This document shows, in pieces, positions 27,301 through 35,567 of a stretch of DNA of 45,137 nt (positions are counted from its first letter, which is position 1; each line of letters begins with the position of its first letter). A program made the position numbers and the translations under genes. This stretch comes from Verrucomicrobia bacterium UBA1629. Lineage in GTDB: Bacteria > Verrucomicrobiota > Kiritimatiellia > RFP12 > UBA1067. The notes under the pieces were generated by a model. The model was not told where the DNA came from. It did not search any database and saw only the letters and a list, made by a program, of their open reading frames with translations. The stretch lies in contig DCMF01000081.1 of assembly GCA_002321305.1 (NCBI GenBank), forward strand, positions 1 through 45,137, read 5' to 3'.

Positions 27301-27567
27301 ACGGTGCCGACGGCGCCGGCCTTCCGCGAGCTGGTGATCGAGCCGGTTTTCCTGGACGCGCTGGACCAGCTGTCGGCCTCCACCGTGACGCCGTACGGCA
27401 AGGTCTCGGTGTCCTGGCGGCGTCAGAACGGAAAGATCGCGGTGGAGATCGCCGTGCCGCCGGGCGCGCGGGCCGAGATCCGTCTGCCGGGGCGCGCCGC
27501 CCGGCGCGTCGGGACCGGGCTCTACCGCTTTGAGGTGCCGGCCTTGGGCAGGCCTTCGTCTGAATGA
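24337..27567 (+). CDS. Secreted alpha-L-rhamnosidase (GH78)
   Basis: This enzyme removes terminal alpha-L-rhamnose from plant or microbial glycans. The 1076-aa protein has an N-terminal signal peptide ending near ETAFAAAP, and a fibronectin-like domain (GLTTEYRANPDGIDAAAPRL). Beta-sandwich domains follow with MRPEDWKAKWIGPA, then the (alpha/alpha)6 catalytic domain. The signature DCPHREKNGWTGDA holds the likely acid Glu684, followed by LPGIVPTSGWGYHWGNGAGW. Near the end, TTLWEDWGDGSSRNHIMFG is typical of GH78. If translation starts at 24337 the mRNA is almost leaderless; an alternative ATG at 24397 (MALMGVALS) has AGG upstream but leaves a short signal peptide. Confidence 0.95.
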   Translation: MKNMTARKTDSGRLLAFQAKMALMGVALSLETAFAAAPTGLTTEYRANPDGIDAAAPRLSWRLPDGAARQTAYELEIDGKPQGRVASSESLNADWPGGPLATSQRVTWRVRVWDEAGRASDWSAPATFTMGVMRPEDWKAKWIGPAAVTRPDEDFGAAQWITAPADAKGVATLAFSFVFDGAKPGECVEMVHAGVSQHEIDVNGKRFNKWTGMVHDWRYLRFRDLTPYLVKGTNTVVVRVFADKPRTASDPIDPIRLHAPKDARAFLAKITFPDGRTFVTGAQGWTSPNGAVVALGGPRAPAWGKDMVLRAENASPAFAKSFTVKKPVASATLHVTGVGFYEAALNGKKIGKKVLDPAPTDYTKRVLYSTYRLDGDLRQGTNELRLLVGHGWYDMRAVATWNFETAPWRNFPRGIAQLEIVYADGTKEIVATDRTWRQVESPVGHDDIFEGEVVGAWNPRMPDLGKTVVMAEEVAAPAGRLVAEAQPGAEIMRTVPARKIHAVGGGTYVIDFGENVAGWARLTLRGQKKGDIVSVRYDERVQDDGTPAEPSVKDGLNDFNFWGGTPAEAARKRQIDQHFHYTASHRVCPVDAAFQTDRVVCSGADAETYEPRFVYHGFRYAVVKGLRQGLKPEDAVACVIHTAFPTVGSFACSDATFSTLMDMGERAYRGNFVDGVPTDCPHREKNGWTGDASIASELAQYLFENTAAYEKWLRDVLDAQLPDGNLPGIVPTSGWGYHWGNGAGWDSALPVIAWNLWIYRGDRRILDEVYPALVKYLAYTAAKADADGLVKHGLGDWVPVTRAHMPSTLFTSSCYYYQAQRIAAEIAALKGLSAESAQWSAKAAKTRAGLNRRLYRGDGVYDNGGQTAQAMALAFGIAEAPMRAQVEAQLVAAVEKTDGHLDVGLYGTKHLFRALSRMGRTDLAFKLIVNPTKPSMVEWIQKGGTTLWEDWGDGSSRNHIMFGDFVGWAYQYLAGIRLAEASRSTSAVTVPTAPAFRELVIEPVFLDALDQLSASTVTPYGKVSVSWRRQNGKIAVEIAVPPGARAEIRLPGRAARRVGTGLYRFEVPALGRPSSE

Positions 27568-27612
27568 CCCTGCGGCGTGGCCGCGAAAGGCTTGAACAGG
27601 AAATCAGGGAAG

Positions 27613-29586
27613 ATGAAAAGTATGAACAGGAAAATGCTGTGCGCCGTTTTCGGCGCGGTCTTTGCGGCGGAGGCCTTCGCGGGCCTTTTCGCCGACGGGA
27701 AGTTTCGCGTCGGGTGCAACTACTGGGCCTTGCACGCGGGCATGATGATGTGGCGGAACTGGGACGCCGCGCAGGTCGAGCGGGATCTCGCGGCGCTGGG
27801 CGAAAACGGCGTCCGCACCTTGCGCGTCTTCCCGCTCTGGCCCGACTTCCAGCCGCTCACGCGGCAGTACGGCGGCGGCAACGCGCCGAAGGGCGTGGCG
27901 TTCCGCGACGGGCCCCTGCCGAACCCGGCGGGCGTGGACGAGGAGATGATGCGGCGCTTCCGCTTCCTCTGCGACGTCGCGGCGAAGCACGACATGCGGC
28001 TCGTCGTCGGCCTCGTCACGGGCTGGATGAGCGGACGCTCCTTCGTCCCCGACGCCCTGCAGAACGGGCAGCGCCTCTGCGAGGGCGAGGCGCTCGTCTG
28101 GCAGGTGCGGTTCGTCCGCCACTTCGTCCGCGAGCTGAAGGATCACGCGGCCATCGCGGCGTGGGATCTCGGCAACGAGTGCAACTGCCTCGTCGGCGCG
28201 GACACTCCCGCGCGGGCGTGGAACTGGATGAACGCGGTCGCGGGCGCGATCCGCCTGGAGGACGCCGTGCGCCCGGTCGTGAGCGGCATGCACAGCCTGA
28301 ACGCCGACCCGACGCGCCCCTGGAACCTGCGCGACCAGGGCGAGCTCATGGACGTCCTCACGACCCACCCGTATCCGCTCTGGACGCCCGGCATGCGCCG
28401 CGAGCCGTTCAACTCGTTCCGCAACGGCAACCACGCCGTCGCCGAGTCGCTGATGTACGCGGGCGTTTCGGGCAAGCCCTGCTTTCCGGAGGAGGCCGGC
28501 GACATGGGGCGGACGGTCTGCTCGGAGGCGCGTGCGGGCCTTCACGTCCGCAACGCCCTCTATTCGACATGGGCCTACGGCCTCGGCTCGTACATGTGGT
28601 GGTGCGCGTTCGACCAGGGGCACCTCGACTTCCCGCCCTACACGTGGACGGCCGTCGAGTGCGACCTCGGCCTCCTGGACAAGGACTTCCGCGTGAAGCC
28701 CGCCCTCGCCGAGATGAGGGACTTCGTGCGGACGACGGACGCGCTGCCGTTCGGCGCGCTGCCGCCGCGCCGCGTCGATGCCGTCTGCCTCCTGAGCGAG
28801 CGCGAGGCGCCGACGCTCCCCGCCGCGTTCGGCGCGTTCGCGCTCGCGCGCCAGGCCGGGTTCGACGTCCGCTTCGCCGGGGCGGAATGCGAGATTCCCG
28901 ATGCGCCGTTCTACATCCTGCCGTCGGGCACGGGCTACGACCCCTACACGGGCACGGCCTGCCGCAGGGTCTATGCGCGCGTCCGCGACGGCGCGACCCT
29001 GCTCGTCAGCAAGGGCAACCAGACGACGCTCGCGGGCCTGGCGGAGGCGAGCGGCAACGAGGTGGACTGGACGAGCGCGGACGGCGAGACGGCGACCGTG
29101 ACGCTGGACGGCTTCGCCGACCGTCCGCTGCGCGTGCAGTCCGCGACCACCGTGCGCATCCTCCCGAAGCGGAGCCGCGTCCTCGCGAAGGACGCCGCCG
29201 GGAACGCCTACCTGACGGTCTGCGACTACGGGAAGGGGAAGGTCGTGTACGTGAACAGCGCGATCGAGCGCGACAGCTTCCTGCAGGGCGGCGCGTACTT
29301 CGGCGCGAACCTGAATCCGCTTTACCTCGTCTATCGCGTGGCGGCGCAGCTGGCGGGCGTGCGGCGCGTCGTCGAGAAGTCGGCGGCGTGTCCGAACGTG
29401 GGCCTCACGGAGCATCCGGACGGGACGGGGCGCGTCATCGTCGTCGCGATCAACTACGACCCGGAGCCGGTCACGTGCCCGATTCGCGTCGCGGGGCGCG
29501 TGGAGCAGGTCTTCAAGGGCGTCGTCGCGGACGGGAAGATCGCCCTCGCGGCCAACGACGTCGCGATCTTCGCGGTGTGCCCGTAG
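27613..29586 (+). CDS. Secreted clan A glycoside hydrolase (GH5-like)
   Basis: The 657-aa protein has a signal peptide (MKSMNRKMLCAVFGAVFAAEAFA) and a TIM barrel typical of clan A. The barrel includes FRVGCNYWALHAGMMMWRNW, the acid/base Glu189 in AAWDLGNECN and a probable nucleophile in PCFPEEAGD (Glu293 or Glu294). The C-terminal third (from about 390) has a beta-galactosidase-trimerisation-like look (FYILPSGTGYDP, GKGKVVYVNSAIE) and a small beta domain at the end. The closest families appear to be GH5 or mannanase-like, but exact substrate cannot be read. The start at 27613 has a purine-rich site upstream and gives the best signal peptide. It follows the GH78 gene by 45 nt. Confidence 0.82.
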   Translation: MKSMNRKMLCAVFGAVFAAEAFAGLFADGKFRVGCNYWALHAGMMMWRNWDAAQVERDLAALGENGVRTLRVFPLWPDFQPLTRQYGGGNAPKGVAFRDGPLPNPAGVDEEMMRRFRFLCDVAAKHDMRLVVGLVTGWMSGRSFVPDALQNGQRLCEGEALVWQVRFVRHFVRELKDHAAIAAWDLGNECNCLVGADTPARAWNWMNAVAGAIRLEDAVRPVVSGMHSLNADPTRPWNLRDQGELMDVLTTHPYPLWTPGMRREPFNSFRNGNHAVAESLMYAGVSGKPCFPEEAGDMGRTVCSEARAGLHVRNALYSTWAYGLGSYMWWCAFDQGHLDFPPYTWTAVECDLGLLDKDFRVKPALAEMRDFVRTTDALPFGALPPRRVDAVCLLSEREAPTLPAAFGAFALARQAGFDVRFAGAECEIPDAPFYILPSGTGYDPYTGTACRRVYARVRDGATLLVSKGNQTTLAGLAEASGNEVDWTSADGETATVTLDGFADRPLRVQSATTVRILPKRSRVLAKDAAGNAYLTVCDYGKGKVVYVNSAIERDSFLQGGAYFGANLNPLYLVYRVAAQLAGVRRVVEKSAACPNVGLTEHPDGTGRVIVVAINYDPEPVTCPIRVAGRVEQVFKGVVADGKIALAANDVAIFAVCP

Positions 29587-29628
29587 GCGTTCTTTCTTTT
29601 GCCAACCTGAAAACGAAGGGAGACTGAA

Positions 29629-32025
29629 ATGGACATGAAGAGACAGCTGAAGAGGGCCTTTGCCCTCATGGCGCTGGCGCTTCCGCTCGGTGCGGACGCC
29701 GTGACGACGTTTGACGCGGCGGAGTCCGTCTGGCCGGCGGGGCTTGCGGAGGAGATGAACACGCTCATCGCGTTCCGCGCGCCCTTCGAGGTGAAGGCGG
29801 GGGAGAAGCCCGTCCTGAAGATGGTCGCGTGGTATTCCTACCGGGTCACGCTGAACGGGGCGTTCGTGGGATTTGGCCCGGCGCGCGGGCCGAAGGGGTT
29901 CTTTCGCCCTGACGAGTGGGACCTCTCCAAGGCCGTGAAGCCGGGGCGCAACGAGCTGTGCGTCGAGGTGGCGGGCTACAACGTGCCGAACTTCTACCTG
30001 ATGGAGCAGCCGCCGTTCTTCAAGGCGGAGGTCGTGTGCGGCGGGGAGGTGCGCGCCGCCACGAAGCGGACGGGCGGGGCTTTCGCCGCGACGCGCCAGC
30101 CGCGCGTCCAGAAGGTGCCGCGCTATTCCTTCCAGCGCACGTTCGCGGAGGCGTACCGCCTGCCCGCGCCCGCGCAGCCGCCCGTCCTCGCGCTCGCCGC
30201 CGCGCCGGAGCCGGCGCTCATCGAGCGGCGGGTGCCGTACCCGGATTTCGAGGTGAACCCGCGCATGACGCCCGTCTCGTTCGCGAAAGTCCGCTACGAC
30301 GAGACGGCGCCCGTCCATGCCGACCGTTCGCTCACGCTGCCGGGGAAGTCGCCGACCTTCAAGGGCTTTCCGCTTGCGGATCTCGAGCTCAACGTCTCCT
30401 TCCTCGCCCAGCGGCTCGTCAGCTCCGACCGCCGCCCGGCGACGGCGGCCGAGAAGGGCGCCGCCGCGTTCGCGCTCGCGGCGGGCGAGTCGGCCGTCTT
30501 CGACAACGGCCTCAACGACTCCGGCTTCCCCGGCCTGCGGGTCGAGGTGAAGAAGCCCGGACGGCTTGTCCTGCAGTTTGACGAGGTGCTGTCCGCGAAC
30601 GGCGAGGCGCGCGGCATCCGGCGCTACAAGGACTGCTGCAACGCGCTCGTGTGGGACTTCGCGGCGCCGGGCGTCTACGAGGTGGACGCCTTCGAACCCT
30701 ACACGATGCGCTACGTCGAGCTGGCGGTCGTCACGGGCGAGATGTCCGTCTCCGCGCCGCGCTTCCGCAGCTACAAGAACCCGACGGCGAAGCGGGCCGC
30801 GTTCCGCGCGAGCGATCCGGCGCTCGTCGCGGTCTTCGACGCGGCGAAGGAGACGTTCCGCCAGAACGCGGCGGACGTGTTCACGGACTGTCCGAGCCGC
30901 GAGCGCGCGGGCTGGAACTGCGACACCTACTTCACCGGACCCGCCTCCACCCTCCTCACGGGCGACTTCGCGATGGAGCGCGTCTTCGAGGAGAACCTGG
31001 CGCTTCCGCCCGCGTTCGACGACATTCCCGACGGCATGCTCCCGATGTGCTATCCCGCCGACCACCGCGACCGCACCTACATCCCGAACTGGGCGATGTG
31101 GTTCGTGCTGGAGACGGAGGAGTACCTGCACCGCACGGGCGACCGCGAAACGGTGGACGCCCTGCGTCCGCGCCTGGAGAAGCTCGTGGCGTTTCTCTGG
31201 CGATACCGCAACGCGGACGGCCTGCTCGAACGCCTGCCGAGCTGGGTCTTCGTCGAGTGGAGCCACGCGAACGACCTTGTGCAGGACGTGAACTATCCCT
31301 CGAACATGACGTGGGCCGACATGCTTGACGCAATGGGCCGCCTTTATGGGCGGTCCGACCTCGCCGCCGAGGCGGCGCGTGTGCGGGCGGAGGTGCGCCG
31401 CCAGAGCTGGACGGGCACGTGGTTCTGCGACAACGCCGTCCGCCAGAAGGACGGCTCGCTGAAGCTTTCGGGCGACTGCACGGAGACGTGCCAGTACTAC
31501 GCCTTCTTCCACCGGGTCGCGACGCCCGAGACGCACCCCGCGCTCTGGACGCGGCTGCTCACGGAGTTCGGTCCGAAGCGCTACGACCCGGCGGACAGGA
31601 AGAAGATGCTCAGGTATCCGGAGATCAGTCCCTCCAACGCCTTCATCGGCAACTACCTGCGCCTGAAGCTCCTGGAGCGCGCAGGGCGCGGACGGCAGAT
31701 CCTCGACGAGACGAAGGGCTACTTCAAGTACATGGCCGACCTCACGGGCACGCTGTGGGAGCATGACCGGACGAACGCGAGCTGCAACCACGGCTTCGCC
31801 TCGTATGCGGCGGTGCTGCTCGTCCGCAGCGTCCTCGGCGCGGAGGTTGACCACCTGAAGAAGACCGTGACCGTGCGGCCGACGGACGTCGACCTCGACT
31901 TCTGCGGCGTCACGCTGCCCGTGCCCGGCGGCGAGATCGCCTATGACTGGGTGAAGCGGGACGGTCGCCGGGAGGAGACGTTTGCGGCGCCGCCCGGCTG
32001 GCGGCTCGTTCACCTTAAGCCATAA
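29629..32025 (+). CDS. Secreted alpha-L-rhamnosidase-like protein (GH78-related)
   Basis: The 798-aa protein has a signal peptide (MDMKRQLKRAFALMALALPLGADA). A beta-sandwich domain follows with RVTLNGAFVGFGPARGPKGFFRPDEWDLS, as in the N-terminal domain of rhamnosidases. The (alpha/alpha)6 domain carries VFTDCPSRERAGWNCDTYFTGPAS, where Glu425 lines up with the GH78 acid, although the motif is GWNCD rather than GWTGD. HGFASYAAVLLVRSVLGAEVD and a C-terminal beta domain follow. It is a divergent relative of the GH78 protein upstream, so substrate preference may differ. AAGGGAG gives a strong ribosome binding site. Confidence 0.85.
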   Translation: MDMKRQLKRAFALMALALPLGADAVTTFDAAESVWPAGLAEEMNTLIAFRAPFEVKAGEKPVLKMVAWYSYRVTLNGAFVGFGPARGPKGFFRPDEWDLSKAVKPGRNELCVEVAGYNVPNFYLMEQPPFFKAEVVCGGEVRAATKRTGGAFAATRQPRVQKVPRYSFQRTFAEAYRLPAPAQPPVLALAAAPEPALIERRVPYPDFEVNPRMTPVSFAKVRYDETAPVHADRSLTLPGKSPTFKGFPLADLELNVSFLAQRLVSSDRRPATAAEKGAAAFALAAGESAVFDNGLNDSGFPGLRVEVKKPGRLVLQFDEVLSANGEARGIRRYKDCCNALVWDFAAPGVYEVDAFEPYTMRYVELAVVTGEMSVSAPRFRSYKNPTAKRAAFRASDPALVAVFDAAKETFRQNAADVFTDCPSRERAGWNCDTYFTGPASTLLTGDFAMERVFEENLALPPAFDDIPDGMLPMCYPADHRDRTYIPNWAMWFVLETEEYLHRTGDRETVDALRPRLEKLVAFLWRYRNADGLLERLPSWVFVEWSHANDLVQDVNYPSNMTWADMLDAMGRLYGRSDLAAEAARVRAEVRRQSWTGTWFCDNAVRQKDGSLKLSGDCTETCQYYAFFHRVATPETHPALWTRLLTEFGPKRYDPADRKKMLRYPEISPSNAFIGNYLRLKLLERAGRGRQILDETKGYFKYMADLTGTLWEHDRTNASCNHGFASYAAVLLVRSVLGAEVDHLKKTVTVRPTDVDLDFCGVTLPVPGGEIAYDWVKRDGRREETFAAPPGWRLVHLKP

Positions 32026-32033
32026 TCTTTGAC

Positions 32034-32588
32034 ATGAAAAAGAAATCCGTTGAAATCCTCCTGGTGAAAGCCGAGCTGACGGGCGTTCCCGAAAAACGCC
32101 TGCTGAAGAGCCGGAACGTGGGCGTGGTCGATCTCGTCTGGCCGCGTTCGGGCATTGCGCGCAAGTCGTCCGCGCGCGAGATGGTCTTCCGGAAGGGACA
32201 GGCCGACTTCACGGCCGAGGAATGGACGAAGCGCGTGCTGTTCCGCGAGGACGTGGAGGGGCGTTGCGGTCTCGCGGTGACGCTTACGGAGCCGGTGTCC
32301 GTCCAGAAGGCGCGGCGGTTCCTGCGGCTCACGGCCAAGTACGCGTTCAAGATGGGCGCGGACTTCATGGAGAAGGCGATGGTCGGCTATGCCGACGTCG
32401 CGTCCGCGCCGCTGGACGCCTTTGCGCAGATGATCGGCGAGAAGGACACGCCGAAGGCCATCGCGCAGGGCGTCGTCGACGTGGCCGAGCTGCCGGCGGA
32501 CGGTGCGGAGACGGTCGTGACCGTGCCGCTGAAGCGTCCGCTGACGGGCAAGCCGGTCGGTTCGCTCACGCTTCTCCTGAGGGCCTGA
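32034..32588 (+). CDS. Hypothetical protein (184 aa)
   Basis: I do not recognise this family. The 184-aa protein starts MKKKSVEILLVKAELTGVPEKRLLKSRNVGVVDLVWPRSG, has no signal peptide or membrane helix, and is rich in charged residues and Val/Ala. It alternates predicted strands and helices (KARRFLRLTAKYAFKMGADFMEKAMVGYAD is probably helical). It lies 8 nt after the GH78-like gene and 5 nt before hslO, so it may share a transcript with either. Codon use matches the neighbours, so it is probably a real gene. Confidence 0.75.
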   Translation: MKKKSVEILLVKAELTGVPEKRLLKSRNVGVVDLVWPRSGIARKSSAREMVFRKGQADFTAEEWTKRVLFREDVEGRCGLAVTLTEPVSVQKARRFLRLTAKYAFKMGADFMEKAMVGYADVASAPLDAFAQMIGEKDTPKAIAQGVVDVAELPADGAETVVTVPLKRPLTGKPVGSLTLLLRA

Positions 32589-32593
32589 CGACA

Positions 32594-33367
32594 ATGAAAG
32601 ACTGTCGAAACGAATGGTATGACGCCGAGAAGAAGGTCTCGGTCACGATCGTGGACGTGACAGGCGCGGCGCAGGATCTGGCGCGGGCGCACCTGTGCGG
32701 GCCGACGGCGGCGCATTATCTCGCGAAGGGCCTCGCGGCGGCGGCCCTGCTCGGCGCCGAGACGAGCGAGCCGGACGAGACGGTCGCCGTGCAGATGAAG
32801 TGCACGGGGCCGCTTGGCGGGCTGAACGTCGAATGCACGCGCGAGGGGACGCTGCGCGGCTACACCGAGAAGAAGATTCTCGACGACTTTGACGGACTGG
32901 GGACACCGAAGGACAAGGCCGTTCTCGGCGACCGCCAGATCCAGGTCACGCGCGCCGTGCCGGGGCGCATCCTCTCGCAGGGAGTCTCCAACTCGCTCGA
33001 CGGCTACCTTGCGGGGTCGCTTCAGCGCAAGGCGACGATCCAGCTGGAGGCGTCCGTCACGGACGACGTCGAGATCCTGGAGGCGCGCGGCGTGCTCGTG
33101 GAGGAGCTGCCGGACGGCGCGAACACGGGCGTTCTTGGCGTCCGCTTCAAGTCGCTTGCCGTCTCCGAGCGCAACCTGCTCAAGCAGCTCGGGCTCGAAA
33201 AGGCCGAACTGAAGAGATCGACGCCGCTCGTCTTCAGGTGCCGCTGCTCGCCCGAACGCGCGGCGGCGACGCTTGCGGCCCTGAACGCGGCGGAGCGCGC
33301 GACGCTGCCGCCGACGGTCGATGTCACCTGCCACATGTGCGGCAAGACCTATACGGTAAAGCCCTAA
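32594..33367 (+). CDS. hslO: Redox-regulated chaperone Hsp33
   Basis: Hsp33 is a holdase activated by oxidation, which releases Zn from four C-terminal cysteines. The 257-aa protein ends with the CxC...CxxC zinc site, FRCRCSPER and CHMCGKTY, so the redox switch is intact. The N-terminal domain includes VQMKCTGPLGGLNVECTREGTLRGY, typical of the family. The ATG at 32594 lies 5 nt after the preceding stop. Together with the flavodiiron protein it points to oxidative stress defence. Confidence 0.95.
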   Translation: MKDCRNEWYDAEKKVSVTIVDVTGAAQDLARAHLCGPTAAHYLAKGLAAAALLGAETSEPDETVAVQMKCTGPLGGLNVECTREGTLRGYTEKKILDDFDGLGTPKDKAVLGDRQIQVTRAVPGRILSQGVSNSLDGYLAGSLQRKATIQLEASVTDDVEILEARGVLVEELPDGANTGVLGVRFKSLAVSERNLLKQLGLEKAELKRSTPLVFRCRCSPERAAATLAALNAAERATLPPTVDVTCHMCGKTYTVKP

Positions 33368-33475
33368 GCGCGTGGCCGAGCTCAAGCGCCTTTACGGGGT
33401 TCTCTCCGGCCGCAGCGCCCCGGCGCGCGCGGGGAGGGAGGGCCGGAAGCGGTCGCCCCGTGCGCGCGGGAAATC

Positions 33476-33484
33476 TGATATAAT
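33476..33484 (+). promoter_or_regulatory. Extended -10 promoter of ribBA
   Basis: TGATATAAT has its -10 at 33479-33484. The ribBA ATG is 14 nt beyond, so the leader would be only 7-8 nt and no ribosome binding site is visible. The upstream part of the 33368-33498 gap contains GC-rich inverted sequences but no T-tract. No FMN riboswitch was recognised. Confidence 0.65.
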
Positions 33485-33498
33485 ATGACGCATCCATC

Positions 33499-34695
33499 AT
33501 GAGCGAAAGATTCGATACGGTTGAGGACTGCCTCGCGGCGCTGAAGCGCGGCGAGATCGTCCTGGTGACGGACGACGCCGACCGCGAGAACGAGGGCGAC
33601 TGCATCTGCGCGGCCGAGTTCGCGACGACGGCGAACGTCAACTTCATGGCGACGCACGCGCGCGGCCTCATCTGCATGCCGATGGGCGCGGACTGGTGCC
33701 GGAAGCTCGACTTGCCGCAGATGGTGCAGGCGAACACCGACAACCACCAGACCGCGTTCACCGTCTCGATCGACGCGACCGAGACGACGACCGGCATCTC
33801 CGCCGAGGAGCGCTCGATGACGGCGCTCAAGTGCGTGAAGGACGGCACGACGCCGGACGGCTTCCGCCGGCCGGGCCACATGTTCCCCCTGCGGGCGCGC
33901 GAAGGCGGCGTCCTGCGGCGCGCGGGCCACACGGAGGCGACGGTCGACCTCTGCCGCCTCGCGGGCCTGAAGGAAGTCGGCCTCTGCTGCGAGATCATGA
34001 GGGACGACGGCACGATGGCGCGCCTCAATGACGTGCGGGCGTTCGCGGCGCGGCACGGCCTCAAGATGACGTCGATCGCCGACCTCATCGCCTACCGCCG
34101 CCGGAACGACCGGCTCGTCGAACGTGTGGAAGACGTGGACCTGCCGACAGACCACGGGCACTTCCGCCTCAAGATGTACCGCAGCCGCATTTCCGGCCTG
34201 GAGCACCTTGCGCTCGTGAAGGGCGACGTGGCGGACGGACGGCCCGTCCTCGTGCGCGTCCATTCGGAATGCTTCACGGGCGACGTGCTCGGCTCCGAGC
34301 GCTGCGACTGCGGCCCCCAGCTGCACCGGGCGATGGAGATGGTCGAGAAGGCGGGGCGCGGCGCCGTCCTCTACATGCGGCAGGAGGGGCGCGGCATCGG
34401 CCTCGCGAACAAGCTGCACGCCTACCGGAAGCAGGAGGAGGGGCTGGACACCGTGGAGGCGAACGTCGCGCTCGGCTTCCCGCCGGACCTGCGCGACTAC
34501 GGCGAAGGGGCGCAGATGCTCGTCGATCTCGGCATCCGGAAGCTGCGGCTCTTGACGAACAACCCGTGCAAGATCGCGGGGCTGGAGGGCTACGGGCTGG
34601 AGATCGTCGAGCGCGTGCCGATCGTCATCCCGGCGAACGCGCACGACAGGCGCTACCTCGACACGAAGCGCGAGAAGATGGGGCATATCCTCTGA
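33499..34695 (+). CDS. ribBA: Bifunctional riboflavin protein RibBA (DHBP synthase / GTP cyclohydrolase II)
   Basis: This catalyses two early steps of riboflavin synthesis. The N-terminal DHBP synthase half (about residues 1-200) has TDDADRENEGD and the substrate region FRRPGHMFPLRAREGGV. The C-terminal GTP cyclohydrolase II half has VHSECFTGDVLGSERCDCG with the three zinc cysteines, QEGRGIGLANKL and LLTNNPCKIAGLEGYG. Both active sites look intact in 398 aa. Riboflavin synthase (ribE) is in the same window at 41767, but in a separate unit with its own promoter. The TPR gene overlaps its stop by one base. Confidence 0.97.
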   Translation: MSERFDTVEDCLAALKRGEIVLVTDDADRENEGDCICAAEFATTANVNFMATHARGLICMPMGADWCRKLDLPQMVQANTDNHQTAFTVSIDATETTTGISAEERSMTALKCVKDGTTPDGFRRPGHMFPLRAREGGVLRRAGHTEATVDLCRLAGLKEVGLCCEIMRDDGTMARLNDVRAFAARHGLKMTSIADLIAYRRRNDRLVERVEDVDLPTDHGHFRLKMYRSRISGLEHLALVKGDVADGRPVLVRVHSECFTGDVLGSERCDCGPQLHRAMEMVEKAGRGAVLYMRQEGRGIGLANKLHAYRKQEEGLDTVEANVALGFPPDLRDYGEGAQMLVDLGIRKLRLLTNNPCKIAGLEGYGLEIVERVPIVIPANAHDRRYLDTKREKMGHIL

Positions 34696-35567
34696 TGGGC
34701 ATGAAGAAGACAGTTTTCCTTGTTTCGGTCGTCTGCCTGGCCGTCGGCGTCCGGGCCAGCTGGTACTGGCCGTTCGGCTCAGGCGAGACGGAGGTCGACG
34801 CCAAGCGTCCGCGCCTGTCCGAGCTGATGGAGCCGGCTTCGCGCCTGATTGACGAGGCGTCCGACCTGGCGGAGGACGGGAAGTCCGTCGAGGCGGTCGA
34901 GAAGTACCGTGCCGCCCTTGCGGCGCTGGATGCGATCGAGGCGGAGAACCGCGCGTGGGCGGACAGGCCCGAGTTCGCGACCCTGCGCAACAAGCGCGCG
35001 TACGTGAACGCGACCATCGACTCGCTTCTGCTCATGCAGGTCAAGTCCAACGCGCGCGCCGTCGCCGTGAGCGACACGACGGAACTGGAGCGGAAGCTGG
35101 CCGCGGAAAGGGCGGGGAAGACGGGAACGAAGGCCGAGGCGAAGCCGGCGAAGGCCGAACCGCCGCCGAAGGCCGAGGCGGCGTCCGCCGGGCCGAAGGC
35201 GCCGTCGGCGAAGGCGTCCGCACGGCCGAAGACGCGGCGCGCGCAGGCGATGGCCGACCTCTCGGCGGGGGATTACGCGGCGGCGGATCTCGTCATCTCC
35301 GAGATGCTGGCCGAGCGGCCGGACGATGCGGCGGCGCTCAACCTGAAGGCGGCGCTGGAGACGTCGCGCGGCCGTTTCAAGGAGGCCGAGCTGGCGCTGG
35401 ACCGGGCGATCAGCGCCCATCCGCGAAGCCACTATGCCTACTACAACATGGCGAACCTGATCCTGCGGGCGCGCCCCGCCAACAGGTCCGGCGCACGCCG
35501 CTACTACGAGACGGGGCGGAGCGTCGGCGGGCCGCGCGACGCGGCGCTGGAGGGGAGGCTGGAATGA
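34695..35567 (+). CDS. Periplasmic TPR-like protein
   Basis: The 290-aa protein starts with a signal peptide (MGMKKTVFLVSVVCLAVGVRA; Met3 is an alternative start). A helical region follows (about 35-125), then a Lys/Ala/Pro/Glu-rich linker (about 130-175). Two TPR-like repeats come last (AMADLSAGDYAAADLVISEM and GRFKEAELALDRAISAHP). TPR proteins serve as scaffolds; no partner can be named. It is coupled to the LolA-like and AsmA-like genes by stop-start overlaps, suggesting an envelope function. Confidence 0.75.
   Translation: MGMKKTVFLVSVVCLAVGVRASWYWPFGSGETEVDAKRPRLSELMEPASRLIDEASDLAEDGKSVEAVEKYRAALAALDAIEAENRAWADRPEFATLRNKRAYVNATIDSLLLMQVKSNARAVAVSDTTELERKLAAERAGKTGTKAEAKPAKAEPPPKAEAASAGPKAPSAKASARPKTRRAQAMADLSAGDYAAADLVISEMLAERPDDAAALNLKAALETSRGRFKEAELALDRAISAHPRSHYAYYNMANLILRARPANRSGARRYYETGRSVGGPRDAALEGRLE

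Noticed and set aside
27604..32013. A 1469-codon - strand frame opposite the hydrolase cluster
   Set aside because: Antisense to three genes with signal peptides and catalytic motifs; it crosses their gaps only by chance absence of stops.
33368..33498. An FMN riboswitch before ribBA
   Set aside because: The gap is GC-rich without the conserved riboswitch core, and the predicted transcript leader is only about 8 nt.
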